A program made the position numbers and the translations under genes. The notes under the pieces are model-generated. The model searched no databases, had not been told where the DNA came from, and saw nothing but the letters and a program-made list of their open reading frames with translations. DNA of 64,000 bases from Sergeia podlipaevii (lineage: Eukaryota; Euglenozoa; Kinetoplastea; Trypanosomatida; Trypanosomatidae). This document shows, one piece after another, positions 1 through 9,215 of this stretch (position 1 is its first letter; every line of letters starts with the position of its first letter). The DNA is taken from NCBI GenBank assembly GCA_030849805.1, contig JASANZ010002270.1, forward strand, positions 122,242 through 186,241, written 5' to 3'.

Positions 1-5
1 TCAAG

Positions 6-1181
6 ATGGAGACGCTCGACGGAGAAACTGTGAAGGGCCGTGGTAAGTTTTACCGCCGCTCTCATAGTGAGTTGAAGGAGGCGATCGACAGCATGGAGCA
101 CCCCGCCATCTGGCTGTGGTACCCGTGGAGAAAGAACCCAGAGCCCCCGACTCCGTACATGCCCTCCCGTCGAGCCCTGAAGAACGTGCACGGCGCCATC
201 TTTAGCGATCTCACCCCGATCCAGAAGAAGAAGCAGGAACAGATGCTGTATGGCGTGAATATTCCAGAGACTCGTGAGATGAAGTTTGAGAAGGAACACC
301 CGCTTTTATCGTCTGCGCTGAAGCAGCTAGAGGGGCAGCCAAAGGCATTCCCTTTCTGGTATAAGAAATATCCCACGCGTCGGCACGCATACGAGCGGCG
401 CTTCAGTATTCCAGTGGAGATGTTAGAAGGATACAACGAGAACATCAAGAAGGCCGTATCGAAGGACATGATGTCCATTCAGGAGAAGCAGTTCGCGCAG
501 GAGGCGATGTATATGGAGCGCTACGCGGAGCACGACTTTGACACGACGAGCCCCGCGGTGCTTGCGGTCAAGTACGCCTTGAAGGTGCGCCTTCTCCGCA
601 ATCACCTCCTGACGAACCCCCACAACAACATTGTCAAGACGATTCTCGCCACTACGGAGCGAAAGCTGAACTTTACACTGCGTCGCTTGCGCAAGGTGGA
701 CTTCAAGCGCTACTGGGAGATTATTCGCGATCACGACGTGCAGGATGTGCTGCAACCGCCAAATTTGGTGACGTACCGTCAGGGCTCCTACTGGACCTAC
801 GACTGGAATGCGGGTCTCGCCATCAGCACGAACCTCCCAGACGTGCTGGATCCCCGCGGCATGAATGGCTGTGTGGAGACTGGCCGCTCACGTTCAGAAG
901 TAGCCCGAGACTTGGGCCTTTCCTATACTAGACCTCTGCAGGAGAACGAGAAGAAGCAGCTTTCGCAGCAGGCCGTGTACTATGAGCGACTCGCGAAGTT
1001 TAAGCTGGAGCAACCCGAGGCGGCGCGTGCGCAGGAGCGGGAGCGCTTTGTACGTAAGTTTTCTGGTATGTTCCTTACGCTGGATATCAAGTCTGGTGCG
1101 CCTGACTTCCCAAGCACGTACCGTAAGTTGCTTGGTACAAAGGTGGTGCGCTGGTCCTCCAAGCGCCACGGCCCCATGTAG
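6..1181 (+). CDS. Mitochondrial ribosomal protein uS15m-like
   Basis: Predicted small-subunit mitoribosomal protein of the S15 family, which binds helices of the small rRNA in the mitochondrion. Residues about 188-245 carry the S15 core pattern: a Leu-rich helix with an NHLLTNPHNN turn, then a basic helix with RKLNFTLRRLRKVDFKRYWEII, where the LxxLRKxDxxRYxxII signature is typical of S15. Long extensions on both sides, rich in Lys, Arg, Trp and Tyr, fit the expanded mitoribosomal proteins of kinetoplastids. The frame is still open at base 3 upstream of the first ATG, and no targeting peptide is obvious, so the true N-terminus may lie outside the window. The gene ends in TAG. The family call rests on the core motif only. 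Confidence 0.72.
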   Translation: METLDGETVKGRGKFYRRSHSELKEAIDSMEHPAIWLWYPWRKNPEPPTPYMPSRRALKNVHGAIFSDLTPIQKKKQEQMLYGVNIPETREMKFEKEHPLLSSALKQLEGQPKAFPFWYKKYPTRRHAYERRFSIPVEMLEGYNENIKKAVSKDMMSIQEKQFAQEAMYMERYAEHDFDTTSPAVLAVKYALKVRLLRNHLLTNPHNNIVKTILATTERKLNFTLRRLRKVDFKRYWEIIRDHDVQDVLQPPNLVTYRQGSYWTYDWNAGLAISTNLPDVLDPRGMNGCVETGRSRSEVARDLGLSYTRPLQENEKKQLSQQAVYYERLAKFKLEQPEAARAQERERFVRKFSGMFLTLDIKSGAPDFPSTYRKLLGTKVVRWSSKRHGPM

Positions 1182-1803
1182 AGTGACTTTGTGTGTCTTT
1201 TCGCATGCCCTTTGCGTAAAAAAAAAGACTGCACATGATCGATTGGACTCTGCTCATGCATAGCAGCGGTTGAGTGGTGTGGCTCTACTTTCCAGTGATT
1301 CTGCTGAGCGTTGGAGATGCGTTCTGTGAGAGGTATCTTTTTAGAGAAGTGGTGCTGTGGGAGAAGGAGAAGATTGCCAGTGAAAGGTGTCTCTATGGAT
1401 TATTGAGATTGCGGTGGATGGTGTGGGGGTGGGGGATGATCCCTCTCTTTGTTCGTAACAACAAAACACACACACATTTTAAAAAAAAAATAGAAAAGCG
1501 GAGATGAAAAGTAGCTATAAATGGAAGCGACACAGGAGGGATTTTGCTGACTGTTAGGCAAACTTCTCTGCTAGGCATTATGTTGAGGAATTTATCGTCT
1601 GTGCGTTATCTTCACTACTGTTTTAAGGCCCCGTGAATAGGGTTCCTGTTGGCTACATCATTTCTTTTACTTCTCTTTTTCAGCTTTTGATGCTTTATTA
1701 TTGTTTTGCTAGAGCGTTAACTGATTATACGAAGTAGGCGCCTTTGGTGTACTTGAGCCGTTCTATATAGATTGATATTTTTTAGATCTACAGCACTTGT
1801 TTG

Positions 1804-1826
1804 TTTTAACTTTTTTTATTATTTAG
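1804..1826 (+). promoter_or_regulatory. Predicted spliced-leader acceptor (polypyrimidine tract + AG)
   Basis: A T-rich run ends in AG at 1825-1826. No ATG occurs between this AG and 1928, which supports 1928 as the start of the MORN protein. Confidence 0.55.
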
Positions 1827-1863
1827 ATACTACAATTTTACACACAATACTCATTGTACACTT

Positions 1864-1873
<10 letters not shown>

Positions 1874-1902
<29 letters not shown>
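1874..1902 (+). repeat. (TA)n microsatellite in 5' UTR
   Basis: About 14 TA units follow a short CA run. Read in frame it would give an Ile-Tyr string, so it is treated as 5' UTR and not as coding sequence. Confidence 0.9.
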
Positions 1903-1904
<2 letters not shown>

Positions 1905-1927
1905 AACATAAAATTATATTTAGTATT

Positions 1928-4132
1928 ATGGCTGTTGTGCCTGCGAAGATTTATGCAGGAGATACCTGCTACGTGCATCTACCAGCGCAAGGAACGGACT
2001 GCTATGCCCCTGAAGTCATGATGCCAGAGCCCTCACCACGGTATGTATGGCGCTATAGTTTATCTACTGAGCACAAGAACACTGCCTATTTTTTCAATGC
2101 TGCGCGGTCCGAGTCGGTGTGGCTGCTGCCATCGCTTTCCGCGGATGGGTTGGAGACTGCGGGCCAGCCTCTTCGCGCAGAGGGCAGCGTGCCCAGCGCC
2201 AGCGCTGCAGTTTCTGGAGAGAAGACTATTGTAGCGTCTTTGTCATCATCCCTTCATGCAGGAGGTTCCTCTAAACAGGTAGAAAAAGCTGTCCCGAGAG
2301 ACCAATCGGCGTCCGCGAGCAGGAAAGAAGGCGAGGAGGAGTCTGTTGCTGACATCAAGGCGGCTGTAGAGCGTGCCATGCAGAAAGTGCTAGCGGGCAG
2401 GCGGCAGCCGCAGATGCGGCAGGACGGCACCAGTGAGCTCACTTCCAATCTGAACACTGGCAACCACCCCCTTGAAACTCTCTCTTTGCAAAGTGCGGCA
2501 GGTTCAAGTACGGAGTTTCTCATACACGAAAAACTAGCGGCGTGGCGAGCAAAGCAGCAGCAGCAACAGCAGTCGTCTTTACCCACAGGAGCAACGTCAA
2601 GCCTCCAGACACGCACACAGGAGGTGCCACCAATTGTTGAGCAAGATAAACCTTTTGTCATCGTTGGTAGGGCGCTAGAGGAAGAGGGAGGACTGCCAAG
2701 GTCGTCGCCGGCAGTTAGCGCACCAGCGCCACAATCTGCTGTGGATACCGAACTAGAGCAAGTGAAGGCAACCGTTGCGGCAGAGCGTGTGGCGCAGGAA
2801 CGAGCACGCAGGGCGGCTGCGCAGGCAAGGCTAGAGGATATGGAGAGGCAGCGTGTTGAGGCGTCGCGGGTAGAGCAGGAGCGCAAGCGAGCGGCAATGC
2901 AAGAGGCCAGAGAAATGCAGGCACATGCAGCAAGCGAACTCAACAGCTTCTTGGAAGCTCAGCTACAAGCTCAGCACCGTGTCGAAACTGAGAAGATGAA
3001 GGCCTTATCCATGGAAGACAAAATCGCAGAGCGGTTCAAGGCTTTTAGTGCAGTGGAGAGTGTGCCTGAGGGGCGAGGAGGTGCTTTGGGAGGGGGTTGC
3101 AGCCCTACCAAGACGCTTGTGCCTCCTTTCACATCTTCTACCTTATCAAGCCCGACAGCAGTCGCTCAGCAACGAGAGAAGCGCACGGGAACTATTCGGT
3201 TTACACCTACGTATATTTACTCTGGCGACCTTGTCACCGTACCCAAAAGCTTTTTCAGTACTAACGCTGTGTCTACCACTCCCAGTCCATCTTTGAAGTC
3301 TCCTTCACAGCAGCAACGGCAGCAGCGCCTGGACCGTGAGGAGGAGGTGCTTTGCCAAGTGAGAGAGGGACGAGGTGTAATGCGCTTCGACTCTGCGGGA
3401 GGCGCTCAGTACAGCGGGGAGTGGGCTGGGGACAAGCAGCACGGCAGAGGTGTGCTATCTCTTCCCACTGCCGCAGTCGAGGGTCAGTGGGTTCACGATC
3501 GACTGGATGGTAAAGCGTATGTGCAGACGCAAAGGATGAGGGGTTACTCTGAGTTTGGCAGAGACTCAGCGTGTGGCACGGCGCTCTTGGAGGCCGACAC
3601 AGGCGCACGTTTTGCTGGTGCTGTGCGGAGTGGCTGCATAGACTCCCCAGGTGCCCTTCGGCTTGCCTCTGGAGACTCTGTGGAATGGATTCATGCAGGG
3701 CCAGAGCGTGGTGGTGCTGCTGCTACTGGTGCTGGCACGGGTGAGTGCCGTGTAAGGTTTGCTAATGGGGATCGCTATACAGGGCATGTGGTGCAGTTTG
3801 AGCTCAATGGCAACGGACAATACGTGTTTGCACGTGAAGGGCACGAGTACATGGGCCACTTTGTCAGAGGGCTCATGGAAGGCTTTGGTACGTATCGTCT
3901 CTCTAGCGGTAATGTCTACTATGGGGAGTTTCACAAGGGAGTTCCACATGGCGTAGGTACCTATGTGGAGAGGGATGTGTTCAGTTATGAAGGCACGTGG
4001 TTAAACGCGGAGATGCATGGGCATGGCAAGTTTTTCTTTCGGAATGGAGATGTCTGGGAGGGTCAAGTGGACCATGGACGTCGCAAGGAGGGCAAGTATA
4101 TCGCTGCCGCCGCACTACGACCTTCAGCGTGA
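1928..4132 (+). CDS. MORN-repeat protein with WW-like segment and coiled coil
   Basis: A 734-residue protein. Residues 41-68 resemble a WW domain: Trp41, an aromatic YFFN strand, Trp65 and Pro68, with the Trp-x23-Trp-x2-Pro spacing near the family norm. A charged Arg/Glu/Ala-rich stretch at about 275-375 is a likely coiled coil. From about 483 to the end there are several MORN units (for example YSGEWAGDKQHGRG and YYGEFHKGVPHGVGTY), which usually bind membranes or act as cytoskeletal scaffolds. The frame is open further upstream to 1772, but that part reads through the (TA)n tract and precedes the likely splice acceptor. Start 1928 is therefore preferred. Function is inferred only as a scaffold, and the binding partner is unknown. 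Confidence 0.82.
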   Translation: MAVVPAKIYAGDTCYVHLPAQGTDCYAPEVMMPEPSPRYVWRYSLSTEHKNTAYFFNAARSESVWLLPSLSADGLETAGQPLRAEGSVPSASAAVSGEKTIVASLSSSLHAGGSSKQVEKAVPRDQSASASRKEGEEESVADIKAAVERAMQKVLAGRRQPQMRQDGTSELTSNLNTGNHPLETLSLQSAAGSSTEFLIHEKLAAWRAKQQQQQQSSLPTGATSSLQTRTQEVPPIVEQDKPFVIVGRALEEEGGLPRSSPAVSAPAPQSAVDTELEQVKATVAAERVAQERARRAAAQARLEDMERQRVEASRVEQERKRAAMQEAREMQAHAASELNSFLEAQLQAQHRVETEKMKALSMEDKIAERFKAFSAVESVPEGRGGALGGGCSPTKTLVPPFTSSTLSSPTAVAQQREKRTGTIRFTPTYIYSGDLVTVPKSFFSTNAVSTTPSPSLKSPSQQQRQQRLDREEEVLCQVREGRGVMRFDSAGGAQYSGEWAGDKQHGRGVLSLPTAAVEGQWVHDRLDGKAYVQTQRMRGYSEFGRDSACGTALLEADTGARFAGAVRSGCIDSPGALRLASGDSVEWIHAGPERGGAAATGAGTGECRVRFANGDRYTGHVVQFELNGNGQYVFAREGHEYMGHFVRGLMEGFGTYRLSSGNVYYGEFHKGVPHGVGTYVERDVFSYEGTWLNAEMHGHGKFFFRNGDVWEGQVDHGRRKEGKYIAAAALRPSA

Positions 4133-4360
4133 TGAACGATTCCTTTTTTTTGTTTTTGCAGGTTTTTTATTGCCTTTTTTCATATATTATTTTTACGAAT
4201 GCTTTCTTTTATTTATTTATAACAGTGATAATTAACATGATGGACGGCTCTTTTTATTGTTATTTTTACGTTGCTCAACAAAAATAGAGTGTGTATTCTG
4301 TATTGTGCTATTTAATAATTTTTTTACTTTTTGTTTTACCACCTTTTATTGTTCACATTT

Positions 4361-4414
4361 TTTTTTTGCTGATTCCACCCATTTTACAAATGTAAACGTT
4401 TTTACTATAACCAG
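4361..4414 (+). promoter_or_regulatory. Predicted spliced-leader acceptor
   Basis: A T-rich region beginning with a T9 run leads to AG at 4413-4414, giving a 13-base 5' UTR before the ATG at 4428. Confidence 0.5.
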
Positions 4415-4427
4415 TAGCTAATCATCA

Positions 4428-4862
4428 ATGGGGTACACCCGTGAGCGCACGAACCGCCACTTCTTTGTGGCACGTGCGAATGCATTCTTCTCCCGCCTTC
4501 CAATTAGCCGCATTCAGCGGGCCCTCGCCATGGACGCCATCAAGAAGGGCCAGATGAAGCCCTGGAAGTACACCAAGGAGCAGATTCTCGGCTCCCCCGT
4601 GACATGCAACTTTGATTATAATCCGCGTCCAGTGCGACTCATTGGCACCGTGATGGATGCTCACACGCAGGAGACGAGCATCAAGGGCGGCCTGAAGGTG
4701 TACGCGCGCAACGAGGAGACAAATATGATGTTGTGGATTCCCGCTGGAAACCCCAAGCTCAAGTACGAGGTGACCTCTGCCAAAGGCAGTTTTGAGCACT
4801 ACCTTGACGAACGGGACAAGTGGGATGAAGCGTGGCTGACTGGTCGTGCCCGCATGAAGTAG
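4428..4862 (+). CDS. Small basic conserved-looking protein, function unknown
   Basis: A 144-residue protein that I do not recognise. It is basic at the start (RERTNRH, then FFVARANAFFSRLPISRIQR), has a central stretch with strand-like pattern (PVRLIGTVMDAHTQE) and ends in RARMK. Size, charge and the Arg/aromatic-rich N-terminus would suit a mitochondrial or ribosome-associated protein, but no diagnostic motif supports this. Codon use resembles the flanking genes, with G/C-ending codons frequent, and the AT-rich spacers on both sides contrast with it. Both points favour a real gene. The start is the first ATG after a predicted splice acceptor, and the gene ends in TAG. Confidence 0.75.
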   Translation: MGYTRERTNRHFFVARANAFFSRLPISRIQRALAMDAIKKGQMKPWKYTKEQILGSPVTCNFDYNPRPVRLIGTVMDAHTQETSIKGGLKVYARNEETNMMLWIPAGNPKLKYEVTSAKGSFEHYLDERDKWDEAWLTGRARMK

Positions 4863-5616
4863 CTTCCGGAGTTGGGGGATATGGAGGGCATATGTCGATG
4901 CCGCCACTGCTGTTGTCTTTGTTTGCTGCTGTGGGGAGGGGAGGAGGGTAATGAAAAGAGTTTGGGATCAGTTGTTGTTCTGGATGTGCTGTTAAGGCTG
5001 ACTTCTTTGGATACGTATCAAACACTAAAAAAGAACAAGAAAAGGGGTTGAGAATGTTGTTTAGCTGTTGTGTTCATTTTAAAAGACTGTTTGAGGTGCT
5101 GGCTATAGCGAGTTACTTTCTTTTTTTCTACGTTTTACAAGTACGAAAAATACAATATATATCTCCATTGACAGTGAACTCGCAAAAGGTTCTTTTCCAT
5201 TCATGTTTGCCTGCTAATAAACCTACTTGAAAACTTTCTATACAGTGATTGCATTTACTTTTTTTCTCCTTTTCTCCTTTTTTCCTTTTTTTTTCTTCTT
5301 CTTCTTCTTCTTTTTTTTTTTTATTGCTGGTACGACTCCCTTATTCAACCTTGTTTGGGTGTAGCGGAGCTTTGAAGAGGTGTGAAGGGACCGCTTTTTA
5401 TTTGCCAGTTTGCAGTCCTCCCGTACCTGCCAATTTTTCTATCACTTTTCTATTTTTTTTGTCCTTTTTTTTTGACACGTTGTAGGACTGAAGACAACGA
5501 GAGGGCACAATAATAAAGAAACAAAAGCAAGTACGTAAGTAAGAGGGAAAAGAGGTGACTATCATAAGAACAACAACACAAGCACCGTTTTTTTTTTTTT
5601 TTTTTAGTAAGTAATC
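4863..5616. other. Intergenic/UTR spacer
   Basis: T-rich spacer with several long pyrimidine runs (5255-5325 and 5440-5475) and a T20 run directly before the next gene. The short frames inside it are low-complexity Phe/Leu/Ser strings and look non-coding. Confidence 0.7.
5588..5607 (+). promoter_or_regulatory. Predicted spliced-leader acceptor (long polyT + AG)
   Basis: An uninterrupted run of T ends in AG at 5606-5607, nine bases before the ATG at 5617. This is one of the cleanest acceptor signals in the window. Confidence 0.7.
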
Positions 5617-6318
5617 ATGCCTGCAGTAACCGAAATGCAGCAGATGGAGGTGGACATGGTCCAGGGTATGTATGACACCTTTGAGATGATTAGCGAAGAC
5701 CCGCCTAGTTACTCTGTCTTGCTCGCGCCTACCGATGATGCGCCTGCAGAACTCAGAGTAGTGGTTGTGTACAGTAATGAGGAGTATCCAGAGAGCGCGC
5801 CATGTGAGATTGCAATTGAATGCATTGCGAAGAACCGTAGGATTCAGACAACATCCATCAATAAAGAAATCGCATCCTGCTGCGAGGAGAATGTAGGGCT
5901 TCACACTGTGATTATGGCGCTGCAACAGGTACAAGACTTCTTGTGCCACTCTGCAGAGGAGGAAGAGAGGGCGGAGCTAGCTCGTAAGGGAGCTGCACTT
6001 GAGGCAGCAGCGGAGGCAACAGGGAGGGTGGTAGCCGATCCTACTATCCGCCTAGGTACCGCGGTGACGCGAGAGCTCTTCGAGGAGTGGAGCAAGAAGA
6101 ACCAGGCAGACAAGCTGCGCGTGCGTCTGGAGCGAGAGAAGAAGGAGGCGAAGGTGTCTGCCTCTAAACTGTCGGGCAAGCAGCTATGGGATAACACTCT
6201 CAAGACTGCGGACTGGGAACTGTTTGGAGAAGGCGAAGATGGTGGCGAGGACGTGGACTTCGATGCGTTTAACGACATGGACGAGGACAACTTTGATTTT
6301 GATGAGGATGAGAACTAA
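5617..6318 (+). CDS. RWD-domain protein, RWDD1/Gir2-like
   Basis: A 233-residue protein with an N-terminal RWD domain (about 5-110; the YPESAPCEI motif matches the conserved YPxxxP turn). A charged helix follows, then GTAVTRELFEEW and KLSGKQLWDN, both characteristic of the RWDD1/Gir2 group, and an Asp/Glu/Phe-rich acidic tail. In yeast and animals this family binds DRG-type GTPases and, in yeast, the Gcn1 translation regulator. The same role here is an inference. Length is close to that of the known family members. The start follows a strong splice acceptor by nine bases. Confidence 0.85.
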   Translation: MPAVTEMQQMEVDMVQGMYDTFEMISEDPPSYSVLLAPTDDAPAELRVVVVYSNEEYPESAPCEIAIECIAKNRRIQTTSINKEIASCCEENVGLHTVIMALQQVQDFLCHSAEEEERAELARKGAALEAAAEATGRVVADPTIRLGTAVTRELFEEWSKKNQADKLRVRLEREKKEAKVSASKLSGKQLWDNTLKTADWELFGEGEDGGEDVDFDAFNDMDEDNFDFDEDEN

Positions 6319-6837
6319 CCGGCTCGAGAAAGATGGAGAAAAAGGGTGAAAGAGATTTTTCTCGCGTAAAATTTTAATTTCTACATATGTTGTGTGTCCC
6401 ACAAAAGAAAAAAAAAGTACCATACGGGATGTAAAGCAAAAAAAAAAATGTGTTTCTTTTTTTTTATGAACGAATGTTATGCGCAGTGGGTGAGGTATGC
6501 GCCTCTCCTGTATTATTCAAGTGGGTTGGAGGTCATCAAGTACTGCGTAGCATTGGAGCTGTGTGCATCGAAAAGAAATGATTACTGTACAGCACGGCCC
6601 GTTGCACAAACCTTTTTGAAATGCATTTAATTTCTTCTCCTTTGAAAAAAAAGAGATACCACTATTGTTTTCTTTATGTTCCTATCTTTGTTATCATCCT
6701 GAAAGGAGAGGAAGAAGAAAAGTACATCACAAATTCAGGGTAAATATTTGATAGCTGAAAACATTTTCGCTTGCTTTCCCTTTAGGATCTATTATTATAA
6801 TTACTGTTGTTATATTTATTGTCTTGTACGTGGCAGC
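6319..6837. other. Intergenic/UTR spacer
   Basis: Probable 3' UTR of the RWD gene, with A8-A9 and T9 runs at 6405-6470, and the 5' UTR of the DnaJ-like gene. A likely splice acceptor (CTTTCCCTTTAG) ends at 6785. No gene is seen. Confidence 0.65.
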
Positions 6838-8394
6838 ATGAATGTAGGGGCGTGCTGTACGCACTCATTATTGCCGGCCAGACTGCTACTACGTCCACGT
6901 CGTGGTCTTTGCGCGACCAGCGGCACGCCTCTCGCGCAAGCCACACTTGCTTCTTCTGTGCGCTGCTACAACACCATCCAACGTGGACATGACAGGCAAT
7001 TAGAATCCCTTTATGAGAAACTTGGTTTTGGCACAGACAGCGAAGCCCATCGTGTGCGTCGAACAGTCGAAGAACTCCAGCAGGGCTTCATGCGCGAGGC
7101 ACTGAAGCTGAAGGATCCTGAGAACGATCCTAAGGATCGGACGAGGCTAGCAGAGCTGAAGCAGGCCTTGGGACTGTTGCAGAATGACGTCTTCCGCCAT
7201 CAGTATGGTTCTCACTACTACAGCTCCAACGATGCCACGCTTCATGTGCTGCAGGATGGTGGGCAAGTATCTGCCACTTTTAACCCAGAGCACCAGACTT
7301 TTACATTTATAGACCACTCCGTTCCTGCCGGCGCGATGGCCAGCTCTAGCGGTGCCTCTCTGGGCGGCGCGCAACGTTCTTTTGGGGATTTCCGCGACGC
7401 TTACAAAAACGCGACTGGAGTGGGCAGTGGAGCCAGCGCGGAGGCCCGGGCGTACTCAGCGGCAGAGGCACGTGGCCCTGTCACTGGTGGAAGCGTACCC
7501 TTTTTACTAAAGATCAGCTTTGAGGAGAGTGTGTTGGGCTGCTCAAGCGTGATTGATATTCACAGAAACGTCAAATGTGACCGTTGCGGAGGTCAGGGCA
7601 CACAGAAACTTCGCACTCCTCGTAAGTGTCCGCAGTGTTTAGGTCGCGGCAGCGCTGTGCTACCAAGCGCAACCTATCATATTGAAAGGCGCTGCAACTT
7701 CTGTGCTGGGGAAGGCACCATGCCACCGCCGGCGTGTCGTGAGTGCAAGGGCCGTGGTGTGTTGGAAGGACAGCCAACCCAAATACCTGTTGTAGTGCCG
7801 CCAGGTACAGCGAGCATGACGATGTTTCGTCTGGAGAAGAAGGGCCACGATGGGGTGCGCGGGGGCTGCGCGGGTGATCTTGTGCTCACGGTGATGGTGA
7901 CGGAGCATCGTTATTTTCATCGCACGCAAGATGGCTGCTTGCATGCTATGTTGCCCGTCCCGCTTTCTACGGCGCTGTTGGGCGGGCTGGTATCCGTGCC
8001 AACGCTTCAAGGTCCCGCTCTGCTCCGTGTTCCACCGTGCGTACGCAATGGCCAAGTGCTTGCGTTCGCGGATCACCGGGCTGATGCTGTTGGGGAGACA
8101 GTCGGTGGCTGTAACACACCCAGTGATCCGCTTCTTTTTCACTTACTCGTGTTGATTCCAAAGGCGGACACACTCACTGGCAGACAGAAGGAGGCCCTCA
8201 GAAGCTACGAGGGAGGCAACGAAGAACAGTTGGTGACGGAAGCATGTGCTAACCACGATATTAGTAGCCAGGCAGCTAAAAGCGAGGAGGGAGGTTACGC
8301 ATCACGTCTGAGCGAGGACGAGACGGGCCGGGAGGAGCGCATGACTCAATCTGCAACGATGAAGAGGCTCTACAACCACTGGTTCAGCGTGTAA
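6838..8394 (+). CDS. Mitochondrial DnaJ-type zinc-finger protein with degenerate J region
   Basis: A 518-residue type I Hsp40 relative. The Arg/Leu/Ser/Ala-rich, acid-free start (1-50) looks like a mitochondrial presequence. Residues 54-124 have the helix pattern of a J domain, ending in the LLQNDVFRHQYG equivalent of the usual helix IV. At the HPD position, however, the sequence reads KDP (92-94), so stimulation of Hsp70 ATPase is doubtful. Residues 247-307 contain four CxxCxGxG modules (CDRCGGQG, CPQCLGRG, CNFCAGEG, CRECKGRG), which bind two zinc ions in DnaJ and contact substrates. The C-terminal substrate-binding region follows. The frame is open upstream to a TTG at 6748, but the ATG at 6838 is the first after a good splice acceptor. 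Confidence 0.87.
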   Translation: MNVGACCTHSLLPARLLLRPRRGLCATSGTPLAQATLASSVRCYNTIQRGHDRQLESLYEKLGFGTDSEAHRVRRTVEELQQGFMREALKLKDPENDPKDRTRLAELKQALGLLQNDVFRHQYGSHYYSSNDATLHVLQDGGQVSATFNPEHQTFTFIDHSVPAGAMASSSGASLGGAQRSFGDFRDAYKNATGVGSGASAEARAYSAAEARGPVTGGSVPFLLKISFEESVLGCSSVIDIHRNVKCDRCGGQGTQKLRTPRKCPQCLGRGSAVLPSATYHIERRCNFCAGEGTMPPPACRECKGRGVLEGQPTQIPVVVPPGTASMTMFRLEKKGHDGVRGGCAGDLVLTVMVTEHRYFHRTQDGCLHAMLPVPLSTALLGGLVSVPTLQGPALLRVPPCVRNGQVLAFADHRADAVGETVGGCNTPSDPLLFHLLVLIPKADTLTGRQKEALRSYEGGNEEQLVTEACANHDISSQAAKSEEGGYASRLSEDETGREERMTQSATMKRLYNHWFSV

Positions 8395-8737
8395 TGATGC
8401 GTCACCTTCTCTTGACCGTTGCTTCTAGGCGTCAACGAACTCGTGAATGACAAAGACGGGGCCGCTAAAGGTTTTCTTTTGTGTGAACACGTTTAAATGA
8501 CAGAAAGCTTAAAAACATTATTTTCTTTGCTTTACTTTCTACAAAATTTATATCATCACATTTTTCTTTGGTACAGCCAATGGTATACTCGTAGTGGGCT
8601 CTCCATTTTTTTTTTTTTGATTGTGCAGACTACATTTTACTGAACTTGATGCACGCTGCATAGCAATGACTATGAAAAAATATTTTAATGAAAAAAAAAG
8701 ATACTCCTCGTCATTCTTTTTTTTTGTTTTTATTTGT

Positions 8738-8762
8738 ATATATATTATATATATATATATAT
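8738..8762 (+). repeat. (TA)n tract
   Basis: Alternating TA, interrupted once. It is the first of four in this spacer. Confidence 0.85.
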
Positions 8763-8848
8763 CAAGTAGTATTCACCTCAAAGAAAAAACAAATAAATAA
8801 CGACTATACACAGTGTAGCAAGCATCATAAATTCCACTTTGAAAAGAA

Positions 8849-8867
8849 TATATATATATATATATAC
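8849..8867 (+). repeat. (TA)n tract
   Basis: Second TA tract of the spacer, about nine units. Confidence 0.85.
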
Positions 8868-9022
8868 ACGTGCATAACACTGTCCTCTGACTTGCAAAAG
8901 GTTGACATTTTGATCAGAGACTTATTAGCGTGAAGGACAATACACCTTACACAAACAAACAAATACATAAGGGGGCAAGCTTAAGTAGCAATACAAGGAC
9001 AGCTTTGCAGTATCTGATTATA

Positions 9023-9075
9023 GATATATATATATATATATATTGCTGCTATTTCATTTATATATATATATATAA
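9023..9075 (+). repeat. Two (TA)n tracts separated by a short linker
   Basis: About ten TA units at 9023-9043 and about eight at 9058-9075, separated by a linker of about 14 bases. Confidence 0.8.
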
Positions 9076-9123
9076 ATTACAGAGAAAAGAACAGCTAAAA
9101 AAGTATAGTAAGAGTACACGAGT

Positions 9124-9154
9124 TTTACTTATCTTATTATTTTGTATACACCAG
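9124..9154 (+). promoter_or_regulatory. Predicted spliced-leader acceptor
   Basis: A T-rich stretch ends in CCAG (AG at 9153-9154), 61 bases before the CTP synthase ATG with no ATG between. Confidence 0.45.
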
Positions 9155-9215
9155 CGACACAATACAGAAAGTTCTCTTCTAACAAACACACACACACAAC
9201 AACTACTTGACAGCA

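Larger units (their letters stand above)
1182..1927. other. Intergenic/UTR spacer
   Basis: Probable 3' UTR of the uS15m-like gene and 5' region of the MORN gene. It holds an A9 run near 1218, a T-rich tract around 1800-1822 ending in the likely splice acceptor at 1825-1826, and a (TA)n tract just before the next start. No credible coding region is seen. Confidence 0.7.
8395..9215. other. Intergenic/UTR spacer rich in (TA)n tracts
   Basis: Very AT-rich. It holds four separate (TA)n tracts within about 340 bases, one or more of which may lie in the CTP synthase 5' UTR. Short frames through them read Ile-Tyr strings and are rejected. Confidence 0.7.

Noticed and set aside
1772..1927. Upstream in-frame extension of the first MORN protein
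   Set aside because: It precedes the likely splice acceptor and reads the (TA)n tract as Ile-Tyr repeats.
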